Program-made: the position numbers and the translations under genes
The notes under the pieces: generated by a model
What the model was told of the DNA's origin: nothing
The model's database searches: none
What the model saw: the letters and a program-made list of their open reading frames with translations, nothing else
Assembly (NCBI RefSeq): GCF_005233835.1
Contig: NZ_SZQA01000036.1
Location: 1 to 64,000 of the forward strand
DNA length: 64,000 nucleotides
Direction: 5' to 3'
From: Herbidospora galbida
Lineage (GTDB): Bacteria; Actinomycetota; Actinomycetes; Streptosporangiales; Streptosporangiaceae
In this document: positions 46,280 through 54,475 of the stretch, piece after piece
How the letters are laid out: each line of letters starts with the position of its first letter
How positions within the stretch are numbered: position 1 is the stretch's first letter

Positions 46280-47422
46280 GCAGGCGACCACGATGATCCC
46301 GGCGACCGGGACCACCAGCAGGCCCATCCGCAGCGAGCTCGCGTCGGCGATGAGGCCGACCAGTGGCGGCGTACACAGGAATCCGGCCCGCAGCAGCCAC
46401 GACAGCAGGGTGAGCCCGGTGCCGGGGCGGAAGCCGGGCAGCTGGTCGGCGGCGTGCATGGCGCCCGGGATGAGGGTGGCGCTGCCGAAGCCGGCCAGGC
46501 CGAACCCGGCGATGGTGCCGGGGACGCTCGGGAAGGCCAGTGCGAGCCCGACGCCCAGCGCGATGAGCAGGCCGCCCGCGCGGGCGACGGCGGCCTGACC
46601 CCACCGGTCGACGAAGCGATCGCCCAGCGCGCGCCCGACGAACTGCGCGCCCACGACGGCGACCAGGCCGAACGCGGCGATGCCGGGGGCCGCGCCGAGC
46701 GAGCCCGACAGGTAGACCGCGGCCCAGGTGCCGCCGGCGTCCTCGACGGTGGCGCCGCAGATCGCGATGACCGCGAGCAGCGCGAGCGCGCCGTAGGCGA
46801 CCGACCTGGCCGGGAGCGCGGGCTTGTCGGGGCCGGCGGCCTCCACGGGCTCCTGCGGCTCGGGGCCGGGGATCAGGAAGCGGTAGGCGACCAGGTTGAC
46901 GATGACGAACGTCACCGCCGAGATGCTCAGGTGCAGCCCGAGCGACAGGTTCAGGGCGGCCGCGCCGCCGCCCATCAGGCCGCCGAGCACGGCGCCCAGG
47001 CTCCAGATGGCGTGGAAGGAGTTGATGATCGAGCGGCCGTAGAGCCGCTGCACGCGCAGGCCGTGGGTGTTCTGGGCGACGTCCACGACCGAGTCGAGCG
47101 CACCCACGAGGAACAGCGCCCCGGCGAACAGCGCCCAGCTGGGCGCGAGCCCGGCGAGCAGCACGAGGCCGCCGGTGAGAATCATGCCGCCGACGGCGAC
47201 GCGGGAGGACCGCAGGCGCCGGATGAGGATGCCCGCCAGCAGGCCGGAGGCGAGCGACCCGGCGGGCACGGCGGCGACGGCCAGGCCGAACTGGGCGTTG
47301 GAGAGTTCGAGCGCGTCGATGATGGCCGGGTAGCGCGGCATCAGGTTGGTGAAGATCGCGCCGTTGGTCAGGAACAGCAGGGCGACCGCGGCCCGGGCAC
47401 GGCGATCGGCGGGGGAGATCAG
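46238..47422 (-). CDS. MFS transporter, probably CTG start
   Basis: 394 residues if begun at the CTG 47422, which has GGAGGG 7 nt upstream. The first conventional start, ATG 47341, would remove the first membrane segment (AVALLFLTNGAIFTNLMPRY). Twelve hydrophobic segments, with the usual GILIRRLRSS loop between segments 2 and 3 and RALGDRFVDRWG between 8 and 9. Follows menF by 51 nt on the same strand. Substrate unknown. Confidence 0.8.
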   Translation of the reverse strand: MISPADRRARAAVALLFLTNGAIFTNLMPRYPAIIDALELSNAQFGLAVAAVPAGSLASGLLAGILIRRLRSSRVAVGGMILTGGLVLLAGLAPSWALFAGALFLVGALDSVVDVAQNTHGLRVQRLYGRSIINSFHAIWSLGAVLGGLMGGGAAALNLSLGLHLSISAVTFVIVNLVAYRFLIPGPEPQEPVEAAGPDKPALPARSVAYGALALLAVIAICGATVEDAGGTWAAVYLSGSLGAAPGIAAFGLVAVVGAQFVGRALGDRFVDRWGQAAVARAGGLLIALGVGLALAFPSVPGTIAGFGLAGFGSATLIPGAMHAADQLPGFRPGTGLTLLSWLLRAGFLCTPPLVGLIADASSLRMGLLVVPVAGIIVVACSGVFRTDEQRVAR

Positions 47423-47473
47423 AGGTCGGCCCTCCAGATGGTCGTGCTGTTCGATGGACGTTCGAGCCCGGCC

Positions 47474-48682
47474 TCAGCCTTCGAGGGCGTACTGCATGGC
47501 GCGGAACTTCGACTGGGCCTCCGCCAGCTCGGCGGCCGGATCGGACCCGCCCATGATGCCGCAGCCCGCGAAGAGCCGGGCGCGCGGCCCGTCGAGCTGG
47601 GCGCAGCGCAGCGCGATGCCCCACTCGCCGTCGCCCCGGGCGTCGATCCAGCCGACCGGCCCGGCGTAGCCGCCCCGGTCCATCTGCTCCAGCCGGGGGA
47701 TCAGCGCGACCGCGTCGTCGGTCGGGGTGCCGCCGACGGCGGCCGTGGGGTGGAGCGCCGCGACCACGTCGAGGACCGACGCGCCGTCGTCGAGTTTCCC
47801 GGTGACCCGGCTGGCGAGGTGCTGCACGTTGGGCAGCGAGAGCAGTTCGGGTTCGGCCGGTACGTCGAGCTCCGCGCACAGCGGCTTCAGCGCGGCCTCG
47901 ACCGAGGCGACCGCGCACGTGTGCTCGTAGCGGTCTTTCGGCGAGTCGAACAGCGTGGCCGGGTCGGCGCCGCTGGGGATGGTGCCGGCCAGCACGAGCG
48001 ACTCGATGGCCCGCCCGGTGTGCCGCACCAGCAGCTCGGGCGTGGCCCCGATGAGCCCGCCGACGGAGAAGGTGTAGCACTCGGGGTAGCGCGCCGCGAG
48101 CCGCGCCAGCGGGACGCGCGGGTCGATGTCGGCCTCGGCGGTCGCGATCAGGTCGCGGGCCAGGACGACCTTCTCCAGCCCCCCGGACGTGATGCGCTCG
48201 ACGGCGGCGGCGACGGCGTGCTCCCAGCCGGGCGCGGTCAGCGCGCCGTCGGAGTAGCGGATCCGCCCCGGCGGGACGGCGGGCGTGACCAGCCCCAGGT
48301 TCTCCTCGCCCACCGTGGTCAGCCAGGCCTGCCCGTCGCGCCGGGCCACCACGACGCGGGGCACGACGAGGACCGACCCGGCCGAGGCCGGGTCGAAGGT
48401 GAAGCTGCCGAAGGCGACGGGCCCGGAGCCGGGACGCCGGACCCGGTCGTCGATGTCGGCGTGCCCGAACGCGCCGGCCAGCCAGTCGCGGGCCCACGCG
48501 AACCGGCCGGGCCCCGGCGGTATGGTCACCCGCAGCGCCTCGCCCCACGCCACCAGCCCGTCGCCGTGGTGCACCCACGTGTAGGCGGCCGGACCCGGCA
48601 GCAGGGAGATGAGGTCACCGGGGTCGCGTACCGGGACCGTGCGGACCACGAGCGGGGGATGAAGTCCGAGGGCGACGCTCAC
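47474..48682 (-). CDS. menF: isochorismate synthase
   Basis: About 402 residues from GTG 48682. Chorismate-utilising fold: GLEKVVLARDLIATAEADID (catalytic Lys), YTFSVGGLIGATPELLVRH, VLAGTIPSG, KDRYEHTCAVASVEAALKPL, HPTAAVGGTPTDDAVALI, GYAGPVGWIDARGDGEWGI and the final FAGCGIMGGSDPAAELAE. It makes isochorismate for MenD; a siderophore role cannot be excluded but menE/C/D lie only 4-7 kb away. Confidence 0.88.
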   Translation of the reverse strand: MSVALGLHPPLVVRTVPVRDPGDLISLLPGPAAYTWVHHGDGLVAWGEALRVTIPPGPGRFAWARDWLAGAFGHADIDDRVRRPGSGPVAFGSFTFDPASAGSVLVVPRVVVARRDGQAWLTTVGEENLGLVTPAVPPGRIRYSDGALTAPGWEHAVAAAVERITSGGLEKVVLARDLIATAEADIDPRVPLARLAARYPECYTFSVGGLIGATPELLVRHTGRAIESLVLAGTIPSGADPATLFDSPKDRYEHTCAVASVEAALKPLCAELDVPAEPELLSLPNVQHLASRVTGKLDDGASVLDVVAALHPTAAVGGTPTDDAVALIPRLEQMDRGGYAGPVGWIDARGDGEWGIALRCAQLDGPRARLFAGCGIMGGSDPAAELAEAQSKFRAMQYALEG

Positions 48683-48847
48683 CTGACCCACTTTACGCAG
48701 AAACTGAACGTGTTCGACATCGGGTCCCTTTCGTCGGTACGCCGGTGTCAAGACCCGATAGCAGCTTGGTCATGGAAGAGACGCCTGCCGCCTCGGTAAT
48801 AGAGCCTTGGCGTTCGTGATCTCTACCTTTGGCTCCCGGAGGTGTCC

Positions 48848-49657
48848 ATGATCAAGAAGATCACGCCGGTGGCCGCTGTCGTCACGCTGCTCCTGTGGCC
48901 TGGAACGGTCCAGGCGTCCACCCAGCCGATGACGATCGCGGCGCTCGGCGACTCGATCAGCGCGGGCTTCAACGCCTGCGGCTGGTACGTCGCCTGCACG
49001 TCGCGCTCGTGGTCGGCCGGCGACCACAAAGACGTCAACAGCCACTACCTGCGGCTGCTGGCCGACGGGGTCGACGTCAGGGGCCGCAACCGCAACTTCG
49101 CGTACAACGGCGCGACCAGCGCCGACCTGATGGAGCAGATGGACGAGGCGATCAAGGCCAAGGCGACCTACGTGACGATCCTCATCGGCGCCCAGGACGC
49201 GTGCGTGCGCACCGAGAGCCAGATGACCCCGGTGGCGACCTACCGGGCGCGGATCGACGCGGCGCTGGCCAAGCTGGCGCCGACGGGGGCGCAGGTGCGC
49301 GTCTCCAGCGTCCCGGACCTGAAGCGCCTGTGGCGGGTCGCCAAGGACAACCCGGTGGCGCGGGCGTTCTGGGGCATCGCGCGCATCTGCCAGACGATGC
49401 TGGCCAACCCGACCTCGACCGCCCGGAAGGACGAGGACCGCCGTGACCGGGTCCGCGCGCGGGTGCTGGCGTACAACAACGAGATGGCGAAGGCCTGCGT
49501 GGCCTACGGGCCGCTCTGCCGCCACGACAACGGCGAGGTGTTCCGCTACCAGTTCCCGGTGTCGATGGTGAGCAAGTGGGACTTCTTCCACCCGAACGCC
49601 GAGGGCCAGAAGACGATCGCCCGGTTGTCGTTCCAGCGGGTGGAGTCGCCGGTCTAG
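48848..49657 (+). CDS. secreted SGNH/GDSL hydrolase
   Basis: 269 residues from ATG 48848 with GGAGG 5 nt before it. Signal peptide MIKKITPVAAVVTLLLWPG to about residue 24. Block I IAALGDSISAGF (nucleophile Ser), block II YNGATSADL (Gly), block III LIGAQDACV (Asn replaced by Gln), block V WDFFHPNAEGQ (Asp-x2-His). An extracellular esterase or lipase, probably membrane-lipid or wall-ester directed. Confidence 0.85.
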   Translation: MIKKITPVAAVVTLLLWPGTVQASTQPMTIAALGDSISAGFNACGWYVACTSRSWSAGDHKDVNSHYLRLLADGVDVRGRNRNFAYNGATSADLMEQMDEAIKAKATYVTILIGAQDACVRTESQMTPVATYRARIDAALAKLAPTGAQVRVSSVPDLKRLWRVAKDNPVARAFWGIARICQTMLANPTSTARKDEDRRDRVRARVLAYNNEMAKACVAYGPLCRHDNGEVFRYQFPVSMVSKWDFFHPNAEGQKTIARLSFQRVESPV

Positions 49658-50259
49658 AGCCAGCCGTTGTGGCGGGCCACCCCGGCGGCCTCGACGCGGT
49701 TGCGGGTGCCGGTCTTGCCGATGGCCGACGACAGGTAGTTGCGGACCGTGCTCTCCGACAGGTGGAGGCGGGCGGCGAGGTCGGCGATCGTGGTGCCGTC
49801 GCCGGCGATGGCGAGGATCTCGCGTTCCCGGTCGGTCAGCGGGCTCGGCCCGGCCGACAGCGCGGCGGCGGCCAGCGCGGGGTCGACGACGCGCTCGCCG
49901 CGCAGCACCCGGCGGATGGCGTCGGCGAGGTCCTCGACCGGGCCGTCCTTGACGAGGAAGCCGCGGGCCCCGGCGTCCATGGCCCGGCGCAGGTAGCCGG
50001 GGCGGCCGAACGTGGTGAGGATCAGCACCCGGCAGGCGGGCAGCCGTTCGCGCAGGTCGGCGGCGGCCTCCAGGCCGCCTCGGCCGGGCATCTCGATGTC
50101 GAGCAGGGCGACGTCGGGCCGCGCCTCCAGGGCGGCGGGCACGACCTCGGTGCCGTCGCCGATCTGGGCCACGACCTCGATGTCGGGTTCGAGGCCGAGC
50201 AGCAGGGCCAGGGCGCCGCGCATCATGCCCTGGTCTTCGGCCAGCAGCACACGGATCAT
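49654..50259 (-). CDS. LuxR/NarL-family response regulator
   Basis: 201 residues. Receiver with LAEDQG, phospho-Asp in VALLDIEMPGRGG and Lys in FLVKDGP; C-terminal HTH LTDREREILAIAGDGTTIAD, LAARLHLSESTVRNYLSSAI. Its ATG shares one base with the kinase stop. Last gene of the ATPase-permease-kinase-regulator operon; probably controls that exporter. Confidence 0.93.
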   Translation of the reverse strand: MIRVLLAEDQGMMRGALALLLGLEPDIEVVAQIGDGTEVVPAALEARPDVALLDIEMPGRGGLEAAADLRERLPACRVLILTTFGRPGYLRRAMDAGARGFLVKDGPVEDLADAIRRVLRGERVVDPALAAAALSAGPSPLTDREREILAIAGDGTTIADLAARLHLSESTVRNYLSSAIGKTGTRNRVEAAGVARHNGWL

Positions 50260-51311
50260 CAGGGGGTGGCTCCTTCCGGGACGCCGACGGTCAGCCGGAA
50301 CCCGCCGGCGGGGGCGTTCCCGGCGGCGAACCGGCCGCCCGCCGCCTCGACGCGTTCGCGCAGGCCGCCGAGCCCGTTCCCGGACGCGGGCCCGGTGACC
50401 CCGGCGCCGTCGTCGGCGATGGTCAGCTCGGCGCCCTCACTCTCCCCCTCGCCGACGACCAGGGTGATGGCGCAGGTGCGGGCGGTGCTGTGGCGGATCA
50501 CGTTGGTGACGCCCTCGCGGACCGCCCAGCCGAGCAGGGCGTCGGTCTCCGGCGCGAGCGGGCTCCCGGGGCTCCGCACGGTCAGTTCGATGCCCGCGGC
50601 GGCCAGCGCGTCGCGGGCGGAGGTGAGCTCGGCGTCCAGGCCCCGCCCCCGGTAACCGGTCACGGCGGCCCTGACCTGGGTGAGGGCCTGGCGGCCGATC
50701 TCCTCGATGTCGGCGGCCTGCCGGGCGGCCGCCTCGCCGTCGCGGGGCGCCAGCCGCCGGACCACCTCGGCCTTGACGACCATGACGGACAGGGTGTGGC
50801 CGAGCAGGTCGTGCAGGTCGCGGGAGAACCGCAGGCGCTCCTCCGAGACGGCCACCCGCGCGAGCTCCTTCCGGGTGGCCTGCAGCTCGGCGATGGTGTC
50901 CCACAGCTGCACGATGATCCACGGCACCAGCCCGGCGACGAACACCCCCCAGCCGGAGAAGGCCACGTTCATCGCGCCGACGTCGCTCCTGATGGCGGCC
51001 AGGACCGCGATGCCGGTGAGCGGCACCAGCAGCGCCACGCCGGGCCACCGGCGGACGACGGCGCCGGTGGCGACGGCGCTCATGGTGAGCGTGAAGGACC
51101 AGGAGCCGCCGAAGGCCAGGGCGGCGGCCGAGCTCGTGAGGCCGAGCAGCGCCAGGGCGAGGTGGGACTCGCGCCGGGCGGTCCACAGATAGAGGACGAT
51201 GACCGCGACCACGGCCGCCCAGCGGGGGATCGAGGGCCGGGCGACCGTCTCCAGGACGGGGAAGGTCATGAGGAGGACCCAGAAGGCGAACCCTCCCTGA
51301 CGGTTGGTCAT
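50259..51311 (-). CDS. sensor histidine kinase of the ABC operon
   Basis: 350 residues, about five N-terminal membrane segments, linker WDTIAELQATRKELARVAVS, HisKA_3 box FSRDLHDLLGHTLSVMVVKA with the phospho-His, and HATPase with IADDGAGVTG and GNGLGGLRERVEAAGG. DesK-like architecture. Its start overlaps the permease stop by 4 nt. Confidence 0.92.
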   Translation of the reverse strand: MTNRQGGFAFWVLLMTFPVLETVARPSIPRWAAVVAVIVLYLWTARRESHLALALLGLTSSAAALAFGGSWSFTLTMSAVATGAVVRRWPGVALLVPLTGIAVLAAIRSDVGAMNVAFSGWGVFVAGLVPWIIVQLWDTIAELQATRKELARVAVSEERLRFSRDLHDLLGHTLSVMVVKAEVVRRLAPRDGEAAARQAADIEEIGRQALTQVRAAVTGYRGRGLDAELTSARDALAAAGIELTVRSPGSPLAPETDALLGWAVREGVTNVIRHSTARTCAITLVVGEGESEGAELTIADDGAGVTGPASGNGLGGLRERVEAAGGRFAAGNAPAGGFRLTVGVPEGATP

Positions 51312-52042
51312 CCACTCCTCCCGGCACGGCGGAAACCGTACAAAGCGTAGAGGGTGAAGGCGGCGGTCCACCCCAGCAGGATGAGCACCGATCGCAGCGA
51401 GGGGGCCTCGCCGAACAGCACCGCCCAGGGCAGGTTCGCGTACGCCGCCACCGGGCTCCACTCGCTCACGGTCTGCAGCCAGCCGGGGAAGTTCGCGGCC
51501 GGGAACCACAGCCCGCCGACGACCGACAGGGAGATGTAGCCGGCCAGGTTGGCGGCGGCCGAGTTCTGCGGGCTCAGCAGGTAGGCGTTGCCCAACGCGA
51601 ACAGGCTGAACGGGATCGTGCCGACCCACAGCAGCAGGGTGACCGCGACCCACTCGAACGGCGTCAGCGGCACCCCGTTGACCAGCCCCCCGGCGGTCAG
51701 GACGAGCAGGATCGAGGGCACCACGATGATCGCGCCGGTGGCGGCCTTGCCGGCGATGACCCGCCACGACGGGATGGGCAGCACGGCGAGCTGGGCCAGC
51801 CAGCCGAGCGCCTTGTCCTCGCTCGTGCCGGTGCCGTTGCTGAACGCGCCGCCGAGCGCGCCGTAGGCGGCCATGCCCACCATGCTCCACGCCGCGGCGG
51901 CGGCCTGCGCCTCGGGGCCCTGGGCGCCCAGCGCGAGGTTGCTGAAGATCAGGTACATGACGACCGGCAGGGTGAGGCTCATCACGATGAAGCCGTGGTC
52001 GCGCAGCATCTTGCGGACTTCGAGGCGGATGTAGGCGGTCAT
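51308..52042 (-). CDS. ABC transporter permease
   Basis: 244 residues with six membrane segments of the ABC-2 type (for example SLTLPVVMYLIFSNLAL, VIAGKAATGAIIVVPSILLV, LLLWVGTIPFSLFALGNAYL). Overlaps both neighbours by 4 nt. Together with the ATPase a probable drug or lipid exporter under the adjacent kinase. Confidence 0.88.
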   Translation of the reverse strand: MTAYIRLEVRKMLRDHGFIVMSLTLPVVMYLIFSNLALGAQGPEAQAAAAAWSMVGMAAYGALGGAFSNGTGTSEDKALGWLAQLAVLPIPSWRVIAGKAATGAIIVVPSILLVLTAGGLVNGVPLTPFEWVAVTLLLWVGTIPFSLFALGNAYLLSPQNSAAANLAGYISLSVVGGLWFPAANFPGWLQTVSEWSPVAAYANLPWAVLFGEAPSLRSVLILLGWTAAFTLYALYGFRRAGRSG

Positions 52043-52734
52043 GCGATCCTCCCGGAGATGAGGGCGAGGAAGGCGTCCTCGAGGTCGCCGCCCTTCTTGA
52101 TCTCGGCGCTGGTGCCGTCGGCGACCAGGCGGCCGCGGTTCATCACGACGATGCGGTCGGCGAACCGGTCGGCCTCGTCGAGGTGGTGGCTGGAGAAGAC
52201 GACGGTGCGGCCGCTCATGGACAGGCCGCCCCAGAAGTCGCGGCGGGCCTCGACGTCGAGCCCCGCGGTGGGTTCGTCGAGCACGAGCAGCTTGGGGTCG
52301 CCGGCCAGGGCCATGGCGAACCGCACCCGCTGGCGCTGCCCGCCCGACAGCCGGTCGACCCGCGAGCGGTCGATCCCGGCGAGCCCGGCCTGGGCGACGA
52401 TCTCGTCGTAGGGGAGGGGCGCGGGGAAGACGGCGCGGGCGAACCGCACCAGCTCGCGGACGGTGACGCGGGGCGGCAGCCCGATCTCCTGCTGCATGAC
52501 CCCGACGAGCCCGTCGTAGATCGCCGAGCGGGAGTCGCGGCCGAACAGGGAGGTGGTGCCGGCGTCGGGTGCGAGCAGCCCGAGCAGCACGCTGATGGTG
52601 GTGGTCTTGCCCGCGCCGTTGGGCCCGAGCAGGGCGAGGCGCTGCCCCTGGGGGACCGTCAGGCTGAGGCCGTCGACGGCGAGGACGTGCCGGTAGGCCT
52701 TGCGCAGGCCGCGGATGACGATGGCGTCGGTCAT
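52039..52734 (-). CDS. ABC transporter ATP-binding protein
   Basis: 231 residues from ATG 52734. Walker A ALLGPNGAGKTTTISVLL, signature VDRLSGGQRQRVRFAMAL, Walker B LLVLDEPTAGLDVEARRDFW, H-loop VVFSSHHLDEADRFAD. First gene of the four-gene operon. An open frame continues 22 codons upstream, but MTDAIVIRGLRK is the normal beginning. Confidence 0.93.
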   Translation of the reverse strand: MTDAIVIRGLRKAYRHVLAVDGLSLTVPQGQRLALLGPNGAGKTTTISVLLGLLAPDAGTTSLFGRDSRSAIYDGLVGVMQQEIGLPPRVTVRELVRFARAVFPAPLPYDEIVAQAGLAGIDRSRVDRLSGGQRQRVRFAMALAGDPKLLVLDEPTAGLDVEARRDFWGGLSMSGRTVVFSSHHLDEADRFADRIVVMNRGRLVADGTSAEIKKGGDLEDAFLALISGRIA

Positions 52735-52839
52735 GACGACGACGCTATTTCCGGCGGCCGCGCGGCCGTAGGGAGCCGAATCCCGAGATCGGCGGGACAA
52801 AAGTCCTATCGGGAATCTACTTTGTAAAGGCGCCGGGCC

Positions 52840-53850
52840 TCAGCCGAACAGGCCGAGCTGCTCGGCACCCGGCGGCTGCGCCGGAAGGGCCGTCTGGCGG
52901 ACCGCGCGCTCCCTGATCCCGTGCTTGCGGGCCAGTTCGGCCACCTGGGCGGTGATCCGCTGCTGGTAGGCCTTGGGCGCGTAGGCGCCGCGTCCGTAGA
53001 GCTCCCGGTAGCGCGGCAGCAGGCTCGGATGGTCGCGGGCCAGCCAGTCGAGCCACCATTCGCGCGCGCCGGTGCGCAGGTGGAGCACCAGCGGGATCAC
53101 CCCGGTCGCCCCGGCCTCGGCGATCTCCTTCACGGTCGCCTCAAGCTGGGCGGGGGAGTCGGTGAGGTGGGGCAGGATCGGCGCCATCAGCACCGAGCAG
53201 GGAACGCCGGCCTCGTTGAGCGCGGCCACGGCGTTGAGCCGGGCGCGCGGGCTCGGGGTGCCGGGTTCGGTGGCCCGCCAGGCGGCCGGATGGGTGGTGC
53301 CGATCGACATCGCGGTGGACACCCGGGTGCGCCGGGCCGCTTCGGTGAGCAGGTCGAGGTCGCGGAGGATGAGCGTGCCCTTGGTCAGGATGGAGAAGGG
53401 GTTGGCGAAGTCGGTGAGGGCCCGGATGATGCCCGGCATCAGCCGGTAGCGCCCCTCGCACCGCTGGTAGGGGTCGACGTTGGAGCCCATCGCGATGGGG
53501 TCGCCCTGCCAGCGCGGCCCGGCGAGTTCGCGGCGCAGCAGCTCGACGGCGTTGGTCTTCACGATGATCTTCGTGTCGAAGTCGTGGCCGGCGTCGAGGT
53601 CGAGGTAGGTGTGGGTGTTGCGGGCGAAGCAGTAGACGCACGCATGGGTGCAGCCCCGGTAGGGATTGAGGGTCCATTCGAAGGGCACGCGGCTCGCGCC
53701 GGGGACGCGGTTGACGATCGAGCGGGCGTGGATCTCGTAGAACGTGACGCCGCGGAACTCGGGCGTGTCGATCGTCCGGACGACCGCGCCCTTGGTGATC
53801 AGGGCGTCGTCGGGCCGTTCGGGGATGAGTTGCAGGTTGTCCCAGCGCAT
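52840..53850 (-). CDS. Rv2578c-family radical SAM protein
   Basis: 336 residues. Radical SAM cluster motif C-x3-C-x2-C in YRGCTHACVYCFARNTHTYL, followed by KIIVKTNAVELLRREL and MGSNVDPYQRCEGRYRLMPG, which match the actinobacterial Rv2578c group related to spore photoproduct lyase. A role in DNA-lesion repair is inferred; a LexA-like box overlaps the promoter. ATG 53850 starts MRWDNLQLIPE, the family norm. Confidence 0.85.
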   Translation of the reverse strand: MRWDNLQLIPERPDDALITKGAVVRTIDTPEFRGVTFYEIHARSIVNRVPGASRVPFEWTLNPYRGCTHACVYCFARNTHTYLDLDAGHDFDTKIIVKTNAVELLRRELAGPRWQGDPIAMGSNVDPYQRCEGRYRLMPGIIRALTDFANPFSILTKGTLILRDLDLLTEAARRTRVSTAMSIGTTHPAAWRATEPGTPSPRARLNAVAALNEAGVPCSVLMAPILPHLTDSPAQLEATVKEIAEAGATGVIPLVLHLRTGAREWWLDWLARDHPSLLPRYRELYGRGAYAPKAYQQRITAQVAELARKHGIRERAVRQTALPAQPPGAEQLGLFG

Positions 53851-53858
53851 CCCATGAT

Positions 53859-53874
53859 TGGAACATCTGTTCGA
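53859..53874 (-). promoter_or_regulatory. LexA (SOS) box upstream of the radical SAM gene
   Basis: On the minus strand TCGAAC-N4-GTTCCA matches the actinobacterial SOS consensus TCGAAC-N4-GTTCGA at 11 of 12 positions. It ends 9 bp before the start codon, where LexA would block transcription or its start. Confidence 0.65.
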
Positions 53875-53983
53875 TCATGATCGCAACGGAAAGCGGGGGC
53901 AAATCGCACCCCTCCAAACGGCTAACGATCTTCTTTAGGGGGAACGACGTCCGCACACACCTTGCATCCCTGGGAGGTGCGCC

Positions 53984-54250
53984 ATGTCCTGGTCGCAAGA
54001 CGAGGAGCGGATGCTGGCGATGATCGAGCGGCACCTCACAGACGAGGATCCGCGGCTGGCCGCCCGTTTAGAGTCGTTCAACGAGCGGGTGGAGCGGGGC
54101 GAGCGACATCGCCGCCGCACCGACAAGAAGAAGCGCCGGTGGCGGCGGTCGACGGTGGTGATCGCGGTGAGCTGGTTGCTGATCGCGACGTTGATCGCGA
54201 CGCTGCTGGTGATGGCCTTCCACAACGACGCGGCCGCGGTGCCCTTCTAG
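53984..54250 (+). CDS. DUF3040-family membrane protein
   Basis: 88 residues. LSQDEERMLAMIERHLTDED-like N-terminus (here WSQDEERM), DPRLAARLESFNERVERGER, a basic patch (KKKRRWRRS) and one membrane segment (VVIAVSWLLIATLIATLLVM). The standard actinobacterial DUF3040 plan. Near cell-division genes in other species; no such neighbours here. GGGAGG precedes the ATG. Confidence 0.88.
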   Translation: MSWSQDEERMLAMIERHLTDEDPRLAARLESFNERVERGERHRRRTDKKKRRWRRSTVVIAVSWLLIATLIATLLVMAFHNDAAAVPF

Positions 54251-54308
54251 TTGCGGCGCGCGTTAAATGCTTTGTCCGTCCCGTCCCCCGATGTTTACAG
54301 TGACCCGC

Positions 54309-54374
54309 ATGGCCTCCAACTTCTGCTGCCCCGTCTTCATCCGCATCCGCCACAGCCGGGCTCTGGCCCGCTAG
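54309..54374 (+). CDS. leader peptide of the erm gene, 21 residues
   Basis: ATG 54309 follows a TACAGT -10 box (54296-54301; -35 TTGTCC at 54272) by 7 nt, so the mRNA would start at the ATG. The peptide is MASNFCCPVFIRIRHSRALA plus a final Arg. Residues 12-14, Arg-Ile-Arg, match the Arg/Lys-x-Arg/Lys motif known to stall ribosomes with macrolides in Erm leader peptides such as ErmDL. The stop lies 55 nt before the first attenuator stem. Confidence 0.55.
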   Translation: MASNFCCPVFIRIRHSRALAR

Positions 54375-54429
54375 CGGACGCGGACTTTCTCTGAACTGAG
54401 GGCATTTCGCGTCCCGGGCGCGGCCCAGG

Positions 54430-54469
54430 GCCCTTCGAGACCCCATGAATCTCGAAGATCCCGAAGGGC
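54430..54469 (+). promoter_or_regulatory. translational attenuator sequestering the erm ribosome binding site
   Basis: GCCCTTCG (54430-54437) can pair with CGAAGGGC (54462-54469), which contains the GAAGGG Shine-Dalgarno sequence of erm. Within it CTTCGAGA (54433-54440) can pair with TCTCGAAG (54450-54457). The long stem hides the ribosome binding site; competing pairing would free it. Confidence 0.55.
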
Positions 54470-54475
54470 AGTGCT

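Noticed and set aside
46140-48799. Very long open frames on both strands over the MFS and menF genes
   Set aside because: They are out-of-phase shadows of two well-recognised genes.
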